Origin: Crambe crambe
Taxonomy: Eukaryota; Porifera; Demospongiae; Poecilosclerida; Crambeidae
DNA length: 64,000 nt
Direction of reading: 5' to 3'
Assembly (NCBI GenBank): GCA_963924555.1
Contig: OZ004594.1
Coordinates: forward strand, 4,805,563 to 4,869,562
Below, one piece after another: positions 11,022-24,428 of the stretch (the first letter of the stretch is position 1; each line of letters opens with the position of its first letter). A program made the translations under genes and the position numbers. Under the pieces are notes generated by a model. That model did not search any database, was not told the origin of the DNA, and saw only the letters and a list, made by a program, of their open reading frames with translations.

Positions 11022-12110
11022 CATTATCAGAGCAACCCAGAAGCTAAGCTAACTTTAATGAGCTCACTATTCTACGGAATGGAATGGAACAGAACAGAAC
11101 GAAACAGTTCTGGGACCCTATTTCATGGAACGGAATTTTCACTGCGCATGCATAACAAGAGTTTAATAGCTTGGTTCTATCAGATCCCTAGGATGGTGAA
11201 AGTGTGTCATAGTTAACCCTCTTGTCACTGAGAATTTTACATGCTCTTTCTCTCTGAGATAAACAAATGGGAGAGATAAACAAATGGAATTTTGATCCAT
11301 TTTTTGCTGAGGATTCTATTCTCAGATTCTATTATTGGTTAGCTAGCTACCTATTATTTCCCCAAAATCCCATAAGATTCCAAATTACTCACAATGTATA
11401 ATAATAAAATTAATGACAAAAAAAATTCACAATAGCTAGTAGTTGTATTGAATGTTTGTATAGTTATAATCTTTAGGCTTTGGTCAATATGCTTGAATTA
11501 TTGTATTCTTGGATTCTCATGCTAGGTACCTATTACTATTATTCTCAATGAAAGGTTTTGTTTCCTGGTAGCTATACTGTAGTTTCTAGCTGTACTATGT
11601 TTGCTAGCAGAGAAACTAGCTCTTTTTACTGCTACAGAGGAAGGTTAGATGTGCTCTGATCATGATGTGTCACATGCAAAATGCACTTACATGTTAACCT
11701 AGATCAGCCCACATGACCAAATTTTCCCTGGATAATAGTTCATTTTCCCGGACCACCCCATTTACCCAACCATTCAGCTCTTTGGCATTGATTGGACTAT
11801 AACAAACCAGCAGCTGTCAGCTGAGTTGACACATATTTTGTGGTCATATCATAATTATTTTACTTCAACCCTGGACAAAAGTATCTTTTTCCTGGATCCC
11901 TGGAAAAAAGAGTGGACTGTCCAGGGAGGGATTCCTGGATACTTCACTTGGCAACTATGAAATTATCGATCAATATTACTTCCTTTGTGTATGCTAAGAA
12001 TCCGCATAACATGCACGCGCAGGCGCTACTAAGAAGGTATTTAAGCGCATGCGCAGAAGCCTTGAAGATCTAGCTGGTGACTGTTCTAGTATACTTCTAA
12101 CTTTTGGTGT
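11022..12110. other. Intergenic, no gene seen
   Basis: AT-rich DNA with no convincing reading frame. It contains a short GGAATGGAATGGAACAGAAC run at about 11080 and several GCATGCGC words towards the right end, possibly CpG-rich upstream sequence of the VWA7-like gene. Confidence 0.3.
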
Positions 12111-12111
12111 A

Positions 12112-12288
12112 AGGTAAAGCGGGGTAATTCCGTATTGTTCGAATATTTCTGAAACTACTGAAGCTTCTGAGCTCAATGTTGGAGGATATGATCTACTATA
12201 ATAGTAGAATATATCTTTCAAAATAGAGCTCATAAGCTCGAGGAATTTTGAAAATATTTGACCATACGGAATAGCCCCGCTTACAATT
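12112..12288. repeat. Palindromic element in the VWA7-like upstream region
   Basis: The left arm (GTAAAGCGGGGTAATTCCGT...) and right arm (...ACGGAATAGCCCCGCTTAC) are imperfect inverted complements over about 85 bp each, with centre near 12197 (CTACTATAATAGTAG). This looks like a palindromic MITE about 170 bp upstream of the start codon. Whether it affects expression is unknown. Confidence 0.6.
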
Positions 12289-12459
12289 AACCTCTCCAGT
12301 GAGCATGAGATTTTCAAAGACGAGCATGCGCGAGAATGCATACTCAGCATTCCTGAAAACCGGAGTACTGTGAGGCCCAATGACATCAAATGACGTCAAT
12401 CGTAGGCAAATAAAATTCTCTGCCCCTCCTTGATATGTTCATTTCTCTGCTAGCTAAAG

Positions 12460-15400
12460 ATGATCAAGATTACGGCAATTCTAATATCTTCCGTAGTGCT
12501 GATCTGGGTGGTCAGTCCTTCAGCGGGATTTATTCCTACCAAATTCCTCGCCTGGACTGTGAAAGGATCGGATCTTTCTTTGGACTCTGCTCTCACCCAC
12601 AAGGACATATCCAGAGCTGCTATTCTGAATATAGCAGCAGATCTCTTGAGAGATAACCCAAATCCTGACAATCCAGAAAGTACTTCAAGAATTGCCACTC
12701 TTTCAGATCCATTGAGTGAAGAAAGTCTGATCACTGCTTATTATGGTGAAAGACAGCGAAGTTTGACAAGAGCATTCCAGAATGCAATTAAAGTCATTGG
12801 TGATGCAAATGCTGGTGTAGACCTTGGAGAAGAGAAAAAGAATGCTGCTGCTCATTTTGATTCTGAAGAATTTCAAGCTGGACAGAACCGCTTGGTTGAA
12901 CTTCGTCAAAGTATTGTGACTCAAATCCAGATGGAAAATTATGATTTAGCAAGGAGAGAAACTGGACGTTTGTTCCACACTCTGCAGGATTTTTACAGCC
13001 ACTCAAACTGGATTGAAAATGGTAACCGTCTCCCTTATCATGTCCTAGGGAGCAATAATGAGAGGCCTAGCAATATCGCAGATCGCAGTACCCAAACTTG
13101 TAGAGATTGTGAAGAGAATGGGAGTACACTTAGTCTTCGTCTCTTTGGCAATGATGTTGGTAGGATTTTCCGTCCATATATATGCAGTGACAACATTGCT
13201 AGTACTTTGCTTACAAGTGGATACCATTCCAGTCAAATTGATGTCAACGGTCGAGAAATTGAAAAACCCGCTGGAAAATGCAGTCACGGAGGATTCCGAG
13301 ATGCAACAAGTGATATGTCATCTACAGGTGGCATTAATAAGGACTCACCCTTTGAAGTGTGGTCTCCACACTACTATCTCCATCAAGAGGCTGCAAGAGT
13401 TGCACAACAAGCTACAGTTGATATGCTACAAGAAATACGTGGTGACGTGAACAATGACTCAGCATTCAGTGTGTACTTGGGTTTAAATGTTCCACAAGCC
13501 ATCAGCATTGCATATGTGATAGACACTACGGGAAGTATGAGTGAAGAGCTACCTGAGATTCGAGCTACAATACAAACTATTAGAGAGAATTTGAAGCAAT
13601 ACATGGAGAGTTTCAGTGGTCCCATAAGAGTCCGGTACATTCTTGTTCCTTTTAATGACCCAGGTACAGAAACTATAGCTAGCTATATACAAGAAGGGAA
13701 ACCTAGTATATACATATCAAAGTTCGATCTGTACATAATCTCTCGGCTAATAATTAAAAATTAGCTTGGCTCATAAAAATTAGCTTTCATAAAGCAATAG
13801 AATTAGTTTTCATAAAAATTAGCTTTCATAAGCTAATTTTTCAATAGAATTAGTCTCATAAAAATTAGCTTTCATAACTGAGCTAGCTAATTTTTATGAG
13901 AACTAATTCTATATAATTCTATACATAATAATTATGAATGATACATGAGATGGTATAGTTTTAAGCTATGCTACGTAGTTAGCTAGATACAAGACTTATA
14001 GGAATGTACAGAAACCTGAAGGCTCTCCTATAGGGCCTGATGACTTCCAAAATTGTGGCTGAGGGTGTGTCTAACTTATTTAGACTGTTGTAATTCACTC
14101 AGACACTCACCATAGAGATTTGGCATCCCACATGTAAATGCACTTGTTGTCATGGCACTCTACACATAAAAAAATGCACTTATGTCTAAGTGATGCAGGG
14201 TTTTGTGATAATGTTGTTGTTTTTTTAAACAACTTATTTTACTTAACCATATAGTCCAGTTTATGTATATATATAGCTATGTATGTACGTATACACACAA
14301 GTGGATGCCCATACGTTAATAGAGTAGCTAAATGCGCTTTACATAAAATGCCGGATTTATTTTTGCACTGGATCATTAATTGGGAAAAGTTTACTCAGCA
14401 ACTCAGAGCCCAAGAATAGAGAAGCGGATATCATTAAAATTATTTGTCTTCTTCCCCCAAGATCCAGGTATCACATTTGAAACAGAAGATGTGGAACAGT
14501 TTTTAGCAAGAATTGCAGCACTGACTGCTGATGGCGGTGGTGATACACCTGAGCCCAGCATTGGTGCAATCATACGAGCTGCAGAAGCTAGTGAGCCAGG
14601 AGCTCCAATATTTGTGTTTACGGATGCTCCTGCATCTGATGAAGACCGCATCAATGAAGCAAGGTCATTGATTGTGAGAAAAAATGTGAGAGTCTTTTTT
14701 GCCTTTGTGAATATAGAAACTAGAAAACGCTCACTTGATGACAAACATTTTCAAAGAAAAAGGCAAGTAGGTGGTGGAAATATTTATGAACGGTTAGCAG
14801 AACTCTCTGGTGGTCAGTTTTTAAGAGTACGTACAAGTGAGATTTCAGATTTGGCATCACTGGTTACTTTCTCGGCTGTGCAAAGTCGGCGTACGATCTT
14901 TCGCAGGTCAAGCATCGTATCTGGTACAGTGGAACACTCCTTTCCAGTCGATAGCTCAACTGTTGAAGTTACTATTTCAATTAATGGTCGAGGAATTGCT
15001 GTTACTATCTTCACTCCACAAGGTTATATAATTAAAATACTATCATAGTTGTGTATGATAAATTTGTTAATTTTTATTCAGGGTTTAACCCATCAAACCT
15101 GGCACAATACTCAACTTCTTTGGTTTCCACAACAGCATTTATTGCTCAAATCAATGTAACAGACAACTCTTTGCGTGGTGAATGGAGGATTGTGATCCAA
15201 TCTCAAGGATCTTACAGCATACAAGTGTTGGGAAGTAGTGAACTAAGTTTTACTGAGGAGTTATACCAAATCGATTCTTCTAGCACTTTTGGATTTAGCA
15301 GGATAGATGGTAGACCTTCACAAGGTAAGCCACAATAATACGTAGTAGCATAGCTATAATTATAGAATAATGAATTTGCCACTAGTAAATAGCTGTATTT

Positions 15401-18400
15401 GCTATATATGAGGTAGTATAACTATGTAGCTATGAATTATAGTAGCTTAATTGTTGTAAAGTATACATCTTAATTGTGGGAAGCAAGCTTTGATTTAGCT
15501 ACTTTCTGTTATGCATACAGGAGGAGGGACATAAAGTTGCTTAAGCTTTTCGTTAGCTACTGAATGCTGAAATGCCTATAGTGCTGAGCTAGGAATATAC
15601 TGTTAAGACACATCCAGAACGTTAACAAAATAAGCAAATGTACAAACTATAGCCTGCTTATTCTTATACATAAAACCTACCATTATGATATTGGTACATA
15701 TGTATTAACCTTCTGCAAATTTGGCAAACAATTCACTCCCTCCTTGGGACAAAAAAAAAAAAGACTGCATAACCAGATTATAGCTAGCTACATAGCTGGT
15801 GGCTGCTACCATGTGTATGTGTATCATTATCATGTACTCTTCATTGCATGCAGGTGTTCCAATTGTTGCTCTTATTTCTGAAGGGAGTAACACATCAATA
15901 ACTGTAAATACGCTTAATCTCATCAATGCCAATGGCACAATCCTTGCATCCATTACCAACTTGACAACACTGGGCGGAGATAGTTATGCCGGTGTATTCT
16001 TGCCTCCTTCTGAAGCATTTGTATTACAGCTGCTTGGAATGGACGGGAATGGATATACATTTTCTCATTTCAGTGACACGTCAGTGACAGTCTCTGCTGT
16101 TGATTTAACCCTGGGTATATTCATTAATACAATGGGCTGAGCTAGATTTTAACTAGCCTCCTAGTACCAATAGCTAGTAGGATCTGGTAATGGGACTCTA
16201 CTCCAGCTATGATTATTTATACTGATAGCTACATGAGGATTAGAAAAAATTACTTCTATAAGATGAAATCAAAATACCTCATAGGCTTACTAAGCATGTA
16301 GCTATGCATGAGTGTAAGGGTGTATGGGACCTACAGTGGTAGAGTGTTTATGCATTTTGGTGCATGGCTCTGGCTGATAATTATAATTATTATGCATGAA
16401 TATGAATTCACTTAGTGTGTAATATAATCCCCTCATGAATATATTATAGTAAGATAATGACTTTATACTCTAGGGTAGCCAGTCTGACTGCCTCCATCAC
16501 CCACGTAGTCTGGTATCTTTTGGTATGCAGACTAGCTCCCTCATAGTTACTTAGATTCCACTGAGCTATGTATTATTACGTGATGCAAATTCATTACTTA
16601 ATGGAGGATGACGGAGGAGGGGAGGCATAACGTGGTAGAGATAGTGCACAGATAGTGCACTAAGTGGGAAATATAGGATAAGCTAGGGCTGTAGCTAGAG
16701 AATTTGACTGAGGGAGGCAAAAGTTCTGCCATGCATGAATTCACTTAAGAATAGTTACTAGTTAGCTGCCCCCCTTCACTTTGTATCTAGCTGCAAATAA
16801 TTATGACAAGCTTGCATGCAGAGCCGTAGCTACCTATAGAGTGCCCTCCCACCCACCCCTGAATCTTTATGCATACATACTATCCATCAATCTATTCATG
16901 AGAAGGGTATCAACCACCAATAAGGCATGGGTAACATTATACCATACTGTACTTATCTGGTTTCCTGAAACCCATTATGCTTCACTTATAAGCAATGTTT
17001 CATGCATGTTTTCATGGTGGTTGCTGCAAATTAATCAGATACTTCGAAATTCTAAGCCTCCAAAAAATTACTCATGTCCACAAAGAAATTTGGACTGTTG
17101 TTAAAGTGAAAGAAGAGGTAATAAATGGGCATGACCCCTTCTCGGTGGCAGTGATAAATGAGACTATAATACGTATCATGCATTTACATACCTCAAACTC
17201 TGTCTGCTATTGCCTTTCTTTTTCTGAAGTAAAATGAGCCATTGCTTTCTAGCTACATAGCTACAAATTAATACAACAGTACCGAATACACGTGTGCAGG
17301 TATAGAAGTTATTACGTGCTCATCAGGTTATAGTATTTCAAGGATTCAGTCTCAATTATACTTTTTTATGCGTGTATCATGTGATTGGCATGTGAGCCAA
17401 TCCTGAGGTGAGCCACAGTTTGAGTTCTTTTTTTGTAGAAGCCCAGCAGCCATATAAAAATAAAAATAGAGTGGTGAGGCCATTGGGTCATAATTATGGG
17501 AGGATGGCACTTGTAGCTGTGGCCACGAAGACATAATCTTCTTGACTCTCCTACCATCAGCTGGCTCAACTATACAGACTAATGCCTAGAAGCAATGTAC
17601 ATAAACCACACCCTTTTTTACGGTGCATTTAATTATCTTTTTATAAAAAAGTGGTGAGGCTAAAACCTCACCAGCCTCAGCATTCCGATGGCCCTGCAAA
17701 GTGTTATTCTTCCTACATTGCATTCTCCCCATAGATATTCTTTGTAGCTCTAGGGTCTATAGCTAATTACGACCAGTTTTTGCTGAGCATGTGCATACAC
17801 TAAAGCTTTCTCTGTATTTCTATTTCAGGTGGAAATAGCAGTGGAAATATAATCATGAGGCCAGGTGAAAGTAGAAGTGTAACTCTTGTTCTGATTAATC
17901 AAAGAGAAGGGGCTCAATTTTCACTGACAGTACATGCAGTAGCAATGGGCACTAATCGCACCAATACAGGTTTTATAGGCTACAATCTCACTCCTAATGG
18001 TACTTTTCTTCAACAAAACTCGTCCACTGAAATAAATGTTGAGATTATTCTCTCCAATGATACCACTGATGGACAAACAGTGACTTTTACAGTTATTGCA
18101 GAGTCAGTGATTGAGAGGAACATAAATGACTTCATAAATTTCAATGTAATTGCGACAACAAGGCCACCGCCAGAATTCAATGAAAATTTATCTGTGACTA
18201 CAGAAAATGTAAGTGGGGTTTAGCTACCCAGAAATTAGGAAATTGATGTTCACGATTTTTATACATGGTAGTTATTGCATGAAGTTGAAGATAGGAACCT
18301 GAGAGCTATTGTATTACATAATTATGATGACTGAGGCAGAGCTAAGGTCATAGCAATAGCTTAACGCTCCTATAATTATAGTGGAACTCTGAGCTGAGGA

Positions 18401-20180
18401 GCTTAGACTAGCCACTTACAGTGTAAGTAGTGACTCCCTTGTGTCAAACATTCAACAGTGGGTTTCTAATTATTGATCGTGAATAAGATTTTTTTATCTA
18501 ATTTTTAATTTTCACTGTACAACTTAATAAGTGATACAAGCAATTTTTTTTTCTTCTTCTTCATCTTCTTTTTCTTTCTTTTTTTAAGTGGAACTGCATA
18601 CCAAGTAGAGAAATGATAATGCCATTTTAGACCATGCAGTGCAAGGGGTGGGGTTTCCAACTAGCTAGAAAGAAGCTAGTCTATGCTATGAAGCACCTAG
18701 GGAAGAGCAACAAGGTACCAAAGGTAGCATAGATAGCTTAGTTAGCAAGCGTATAAGCTCCTTAGTTTTTGGTGATTTTCCAACAGTTGTTGGATTCTCC
18801 TTGCACGAAGCTTTCATGGCTGACAAGCTAGCTTTAGTGCTATAATATTATATGAAGCCTTTCTAAGTTTAAGCCAGCCTCACTGAAGCAACTCATGTGT
18901 GTATTGGGTAAGGATTGCTGATATCACGCATTAGTACGTATGTACGTATGTGACGTCTAATTACGTATCTAGGGGGAAATGGTGTTTTGTTCTGCTGTCC
19001 TCACTATTGTCAGTGTTTACTGAGCAATGGCCGAGGAAGAGAAGATAGCATATAATTTTTGGCTCTAGTATGACAGTAGTCAGTACTGAGATGGGAAGAA
19101 TGAAGCTCTAAAGTGCATATGTAAGAGCAGAAGCATTACTATTATTTATCTAATTTTTCTACTTGGTATGTAATTTGATATCACTATTATTAGTAAAGTT
19201 AAAATCAATATACCTATTCATAAAAAATATTATATTGAAACTGCAAGAAACTCGATGACACTGCTGAAAGTTTGACACTATGAGCCCTTGAGAAAATTAA
19301 TTACTGTAGCTGGTTGTAAACATTATTACAGGCTTCAGCTGATTGTGGGGTTCAAGCATAATTTTTCTTCATGCAGTCAGCAATCAATCTGAAGATCTTC
19401 TTACTGTACCAGTACAATAATCATTGCTGTTAATATTCTGTACATGTACACTACTCAGACTTGCCTTACTAGAAGTGGCATATAATTTCCTTAAATATTG
19501 TGTTTGGTGGTGTGAAGACCTTCCCACCACATAATCACAGGTGTAATTATCGTCTGGAGACTTTGTTCCTCAAACTATAAATTTGGGTAGAGGTTGGGTG
19601 GAGACTTTGTTCCAGTAGAGGTTGGGGGCTGCCACACACTTGTTGGAGCTCAGATTAGCAGCTGCATCATATCAGATGGCACCAACATACTCCTGGCTGC
19701 ACATGCACATATATAGCTAACCAACTGCCTTTAGATGCACATATGCCTAATTGATCTAGCCTCGATCTCAAACTCCTGCAGATCTCAAACTCCTGCAGGT
19801 CTTGGCCTTAGAATCAGTGTGCGAGCAAGCCCATGTAAACTAGCTAGGCCCACCTCCCAGTTAAAACTCTGTGAATTAGACCATAATACGTACATCATTT
19901 CTAAGGAATTTATTGATCATTCATTTTCAAACATAGTTTGTTGTTGGTAGGGCCCATCCCATGTAGCTATTATTAGAATAGTGGGTCCTTGTCCATTTTA
20001 ATCTCATCGCTTTAAAAATCATGAGCTACTAACTGTTCTGGCAGCAATGATAGCTACTCTCTGCTGTATTTTATTTAACTGACATGATCTCTAATGTATT
20101 TGCAGGCTGCTATGATGTTGACTGCACCATTAGTGATGATGGGAATCATGGTGGCCCTCGGATACTTGCTATTTTATTAA
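12460..20180 (+). CDS. VWA7-like protein, six exons
   Basis: Exons 12460-13663, 14468-15022, 15082-15324, 15854-16114, 17829-18208 and 20106-20180 join in frame to 905 aa, all with GT-AG borders. The first four introns are phase 1 and the last phase 0. There is a signal peptide (ITAILISSVVLIWVVSPSAG). The N-terminal Het-C-like all-helical part has LTHKDISRAAIL, LFHTLQDFYSHSNWIE, LLTSGY, KCSHGG and GGINKDS. Then comes a VWA domain with MIDAS DTTGSMSEE and GGGDTPEPS, across the exon 1/2 join. Beta-rich domains rich in N-glycosylation sites follow. The last exon is a hydrophobic segment ending GYLLFY, so the product may be a type I or tail-anchored surface protein. Residues and order match human VWA7 closely. 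The 59-bp second intron has a weak GTTATA donor. Intron 4 (1.7 kb) and intron 5 (1.9 kb) could hide a small exon. Confidence 0.9.
13760..13940. repeat. AAAATTAGCTTTCATA repeats and hairpins in intron 1
   Basis: Within the first intron of the VWA7-like gene the word CATAAAAATTAGCTTTCATA occurs about four times. The inverted form (TTTTTATGAGAACTAATTC) follows and can form hairpins. No splice or coding role is apparent. Confidence 0.6.
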
Positions 20181-22473
20181 TAGTAGCAGCTGAGAGTCCA
20201 TCTTGAATTGTCTGCTGATTTTTCTATGATATGTTAGCTTTGTGTGCCGAGTGTGATATATATTGTTTGTTTGCTTGTTGTTTGTTTGCTTGTGGCTTTG
20301 CATATTATAATTTTGATTGGGTTCAGTGTATATATTTATAACCATGGGGGCTCCCATAGGCCAGAACCCCCATAAATAATGTCCTTGAGAATGAAAGTGA
20401 GGAGGGTATATCTACACTTGATGGAAGGGATCATCCACTCTACCATAGTGGTTATATCCTTATACCTTTATAGTCTCTGGACTGCCTTCAATGCTCAAAT
20501 AGCTTATGCCATTTTATTAACATTATGTGAACAGGAAATAAGTAATGAGCACAACAAAATTTAATATCACAAACAAAGATCCCTTCTATACTCAAAGAAT
20601 GACATCATTTAGTAATGGCTATAAGTTTACTAGTCTGAATAAAAATGTGCATGCATGATGTGAAAACTTTATGACATGGCTGTAAACAGACAATCTTGAT
20701 GAAAGTACTGAGTCAGGTGCTCAAGCCTGGATAATCAATAAGATGACAGGTCATCAGCCACAAGGTGACAGGGGTATAACTCACCCACATGCTATACTTA
20801 GTGATGAAGGCAGTAGTACTGGAGAAAGGACTGCTCATACATGACACTTGCACCTGTAAATCAAGGTATTATTATACTGATGCTGCATGTTTACAGGTTA
20901 ATACTTACTCATGAATACATAGCTGTGATCAAATTATGTGCACAAGATCACATGATAGGACTTGGCAATGCCTGAAGCACGTAATTATGCAGTAGTCATT
21001 ATGTCATGATTAATTTGAGAGAAGATTTACCTTGTGATCTTCATGAAGAAAGAGCTCAAGTGATAGTGAATGTTTTAATTGGCACTGATAGAGGATTGGA
21101 ATGACAGTTGGTCAATAAAAATAGCAACGTCTTTATCTCTGGTTAGTGATGGAACAATTGTCAATGATTGCTGCCTTGTTGAGATGGTGTGAGTATATTT
21201 ACAGGTGCTGAAGGAAGAGGTAGCGAGTGTAATGCTATATCTTCGTGCATTTATTAATAGTTGCTGAAACTTAGGACCTCTTAATGGTAGATTTTTTGGT
21301 ATTCATTAAATTATCAAGATCTCTCTTGAGATTTCTTTCTGATTTCTTGAGATATCTTCCTCTTTCTAAGTTTGTTTTGTTTCATGATTTTTTGTGATCT
21401 CTTCCTATTGAGATGGATTCTTCCGGAGTAAGCTTATTTTCATCCCCTTGAGACTTCTACTAGAGATTTCCTTTGACTGAGATATTCAGTGGTTGGAGAA
21501 TTGAAAGTCAAGTCAGGATTGAGTGATTCGTCCAACACTTTCAAACTGTCCTTGTCCGGACTGGGAACTGGTGAACTTTTCAATCACATTAGGAGATAAT
21601 TAGAACATAGATTCAAGTGAGTCCATTAGTGAGAGTTGATTTCACTGACATGAACACATGTGGACTACTGATTTCGGGAGATCAAGTTATTCACAAGCAT
21701 GAGTTTGTTCCAAGGAGAAGCTGGAAGAAAGAAGACACTGGAAACACAAAAATAATGAAAAGGGGGTGGAAAAAAATATAGGTGGAAAAGGTATAGAAAC
21801 TGTACATAATGAAAAACAACAAAAATCAATGATGAAATCGAACTTGGGAAATTTAAGGATGTTTGAAAGATAATGAAGAGGAAAAAGAAGGATAGATAAT
21901 AGCTATAATTGACTACAGAAACTTTACTTAACACTGATCCACAACAAAAATATTTAATGATGAATTGAACCTAGGAATCTTGAATGATAATAATCATAAT
22001 ACAAATTAAAAGATGGATAGAATAATATTATAAGAATATTAAAAAAATAACACATTAATTGACAGAGGACTGTTAAAATGATGAAATAGAAAATTAGAGT
22101 TTAAGGAGGGCTGAATGATAATAAATACACAATGACAAAACAAGAAGGATGGATAAAATATATAACCATTCTGGTGGCACAATAGATGAAGAATGGTTGA
22201 ATACGTAAAAGAAGCTTGATGAGAAAAAGAAATAAATAGTTTGAAGTGTGGTTCATTTTCAGGAATCTAATTTAGGACAAAATTGATTATTGTAAACAGC
22301 ATAAGTTATGGAAGGAATGTGACCATTCTGCCACACACCATAAAAGCTCTAGGAAAAATATGCTTTGTTACGAATTTCCGTGCTGGGTTTCAATAGGGGA
22401 GACAAGAGATTAAAGCTAAGCAACCTTATTTCTGCATACCTTTATTAACCCATTGATTTTAGTATTACATTAC
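20181..22473. other. Spacer of the family duplication unit
   Basis: From about 20510 onward this matches the spacers at 34.62-36.44 kb, 49.38-51.36 kb and 55.75-57.6 kb. Shared landmarks are AACAGGAAATAAGTAATGA, GGTCATCAGCCACAAGGTGA, GAAGAAAGAGCTCAAGTG, TTATTGAGATGGATTCTTCC and GAGTTTGTTCCAAGGAGAAG. 22300-22473 is nearly identical to 51230-51362. No gene seen. 20181-20510 is the 3' region of the VWA7-like gene. Confidence 0.6.
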
Positions 22474-24428
22474 TTAGCTCGTTATAAACATTTTAAAAAA
22501 TGGTGACTCACTTTCGAGAGGATTCCTTCCTGCAAAAACACTGTAATTGTCTAAGACATCCCTCAGGGCACGGAACGTCACTGGTTGGGTGGGACAATAC
22601 TCTGTCCATCTTTGCAGTATCAGGAGGCATTGACGAGGGTGGTTGTGATGGAAACTGGGGTTCTGAGTCTTGGCTGCTGCTAAGTCATGCACATCGTGAG
22701 GGAGGATTCTCTCAAAAATATCTCTATGTTGATATGTACATCCAGCTACATCTGATAAAAAGCCTCCTGGTATTTCACTATCTGAGTTACTCTCATCAAA
22801 CAATATAACTAAAATTCTTCGATTTAAACAGGCATAAGGCTCAAAGAAGAGTAAATCTCTGATGCTCGTATTTTGTAGTTCTGTTTCTCGTTTTGTTGTC
22901 ACATGATTTTTGTCCTCAGCTATAGCACAAGATAGTTCATGCATGGAAAAGGAAAGAAGTCGAGTGGTCTTTCTAAGGGGATATGATTTCAATTCTTCAG
23001 GGTAGATGAATTTTTCGGTAGTAGTGACCATCTTTGAGTGTTCTTCCTTCACTTGAAACACAGTCTTGATGATCTCTGATCGCAACCTAACACCAGCCAA
23101 TTCCGTGTCTTTTTTGCAACCAATCATAACCACCACAGCAGACATCTGCTCCACCACCTCAACCACAGCCTCCACCCCTTCCCTGTTCTGCCAATGAATG
23201 CCATTCTTCCATACATTGCACTTCATTTGCATGACTGGACAAGATGGATCTTCTTCTTCTTCAAGATCAGGGTTCAGAGCAAAGGAGAAAGCTAAACGTA
23301 TGAGGATCACATGTAGAAAACATGGAAAAAGATCATCACCCTCAACACTGCAAACTAGATACCAACCAAATTTATAAACTAGTTTCTCGTCTGTCATTAT
23401 CTGTCCTTCTGGTCGTTCAGTTTTAACGAGAGCTGGAAGGAAATAAAGAGATTCTCCTTGACTACCCCCAACATCTTCTACTTGAGTCTTCTTTCTTATG
23501 AGATCTGCTTCTGTCTGTCTTATTTCATGGCAAAACTCAAAGTGACTCATGAAGTCAACTATCATTTTCACATCATATTTACTAAATACTTCTGCAATTT
23601 TAGAGAGTGGGACAACTCCAGTACTGCTAAACGAGTCATAATGCTGCTTGAAGTTCTCAGGAGAAAAGATTGTACCATTTACTTCAGCCAATAAGACCTT
23701 GGTATCAAGTATGATCCAGCTATGACTGATGTCCTCTTTATTGGAGAGAAAAAGAATCTTGCCTTGTTTATTCAAGGTGTGAAGTGCATCAAGTAAGTAT
23801 GATAAATTAATTATGATTTTTTGGGTTTTTAATAACTCTGTTAATGCATTTAATTCAAGTGCTACATTATTACTGAAAGAGGAATGCAGGAAACCAAAGA
23901 TAAAAGATGTACAAAGGTCTACCTCAATTTCATTATGGAACTGTGTGCATCTTTTTATGATGATTTCATATAGAGAATCAAGACCTTTGGACGATGCTTT
24001 GGTGCAGTTAATAAAAATACCTGAGTCTAATATTCCTGCTTCTACATTGGTCATGCTTCTAACTTGCTCCATCTTTTGAACAGGCCTACCTCTTATGGCA
24101 TCGATATGAGTGAAAACAATCAAAATTGTGTGCCTGTCAGCTTCAAGGTTTGATACAAAAGAATACCAATACTTCAATGCAGAACTGATTTTGACAACAT
24201 CCTTACTAAGATCAATGACTATAAGAATAATATTTCCAGGTGAGGAGGTGAGGTTCTTCAACATAGCTGCATGGCTGCTGTAGTATTCAGCCTGGCCAGC
24301 AAAATCATAAAATGTGACATTCCCTGAACTACCAAACTGAATGGTGACAGGTACTATTCCAGCTGTGTTCAACTCGACACCAGATACACTTCTAAATACA
24401 GCAGCAAGATCATTAAACACATTTCTAC
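22474..24428 (-). pseudogene. Family copy B, 3' half (ROC-COR-death)
   Basis: An open frame of about 650 aa covers the second part of the ROC domain (DFAGQAEYY, THID), the COR domain (WIILDTKVLLAEVNGT; FCHEIRQTEAD; NGIHWQNREGVEAV) and the death-like domain (LILQRWTEYCPTQPVTF), ending MFITS. It is cut at its 5' end by the retrotransposon beginning at 24429; the target repeat TCTAC is 24424-24428. The 5' half of the same gene resumes at 32031. By eye it is almost identical to copy D in both code and 3' flank, so B and D separated recently. The frame itself is undamaged here. Confidence 0.9.

Noticed and set aside
11994..12399. Minus-strand coding frame of about 130 codons upstream of the VWA7-like gene
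   Set aside because: It overlaps the palindromic element, has no recognisable domain and no homologous frame on the paired arm.
22500..22808. A 102-codon plus-strand frame opposite the death-domain codons, also present at 36468-36776 and 51389-51697
   Set aside because: It is antisense to conserved codons and varies as the sense strand dictates; conservation is explained by recent duplication.
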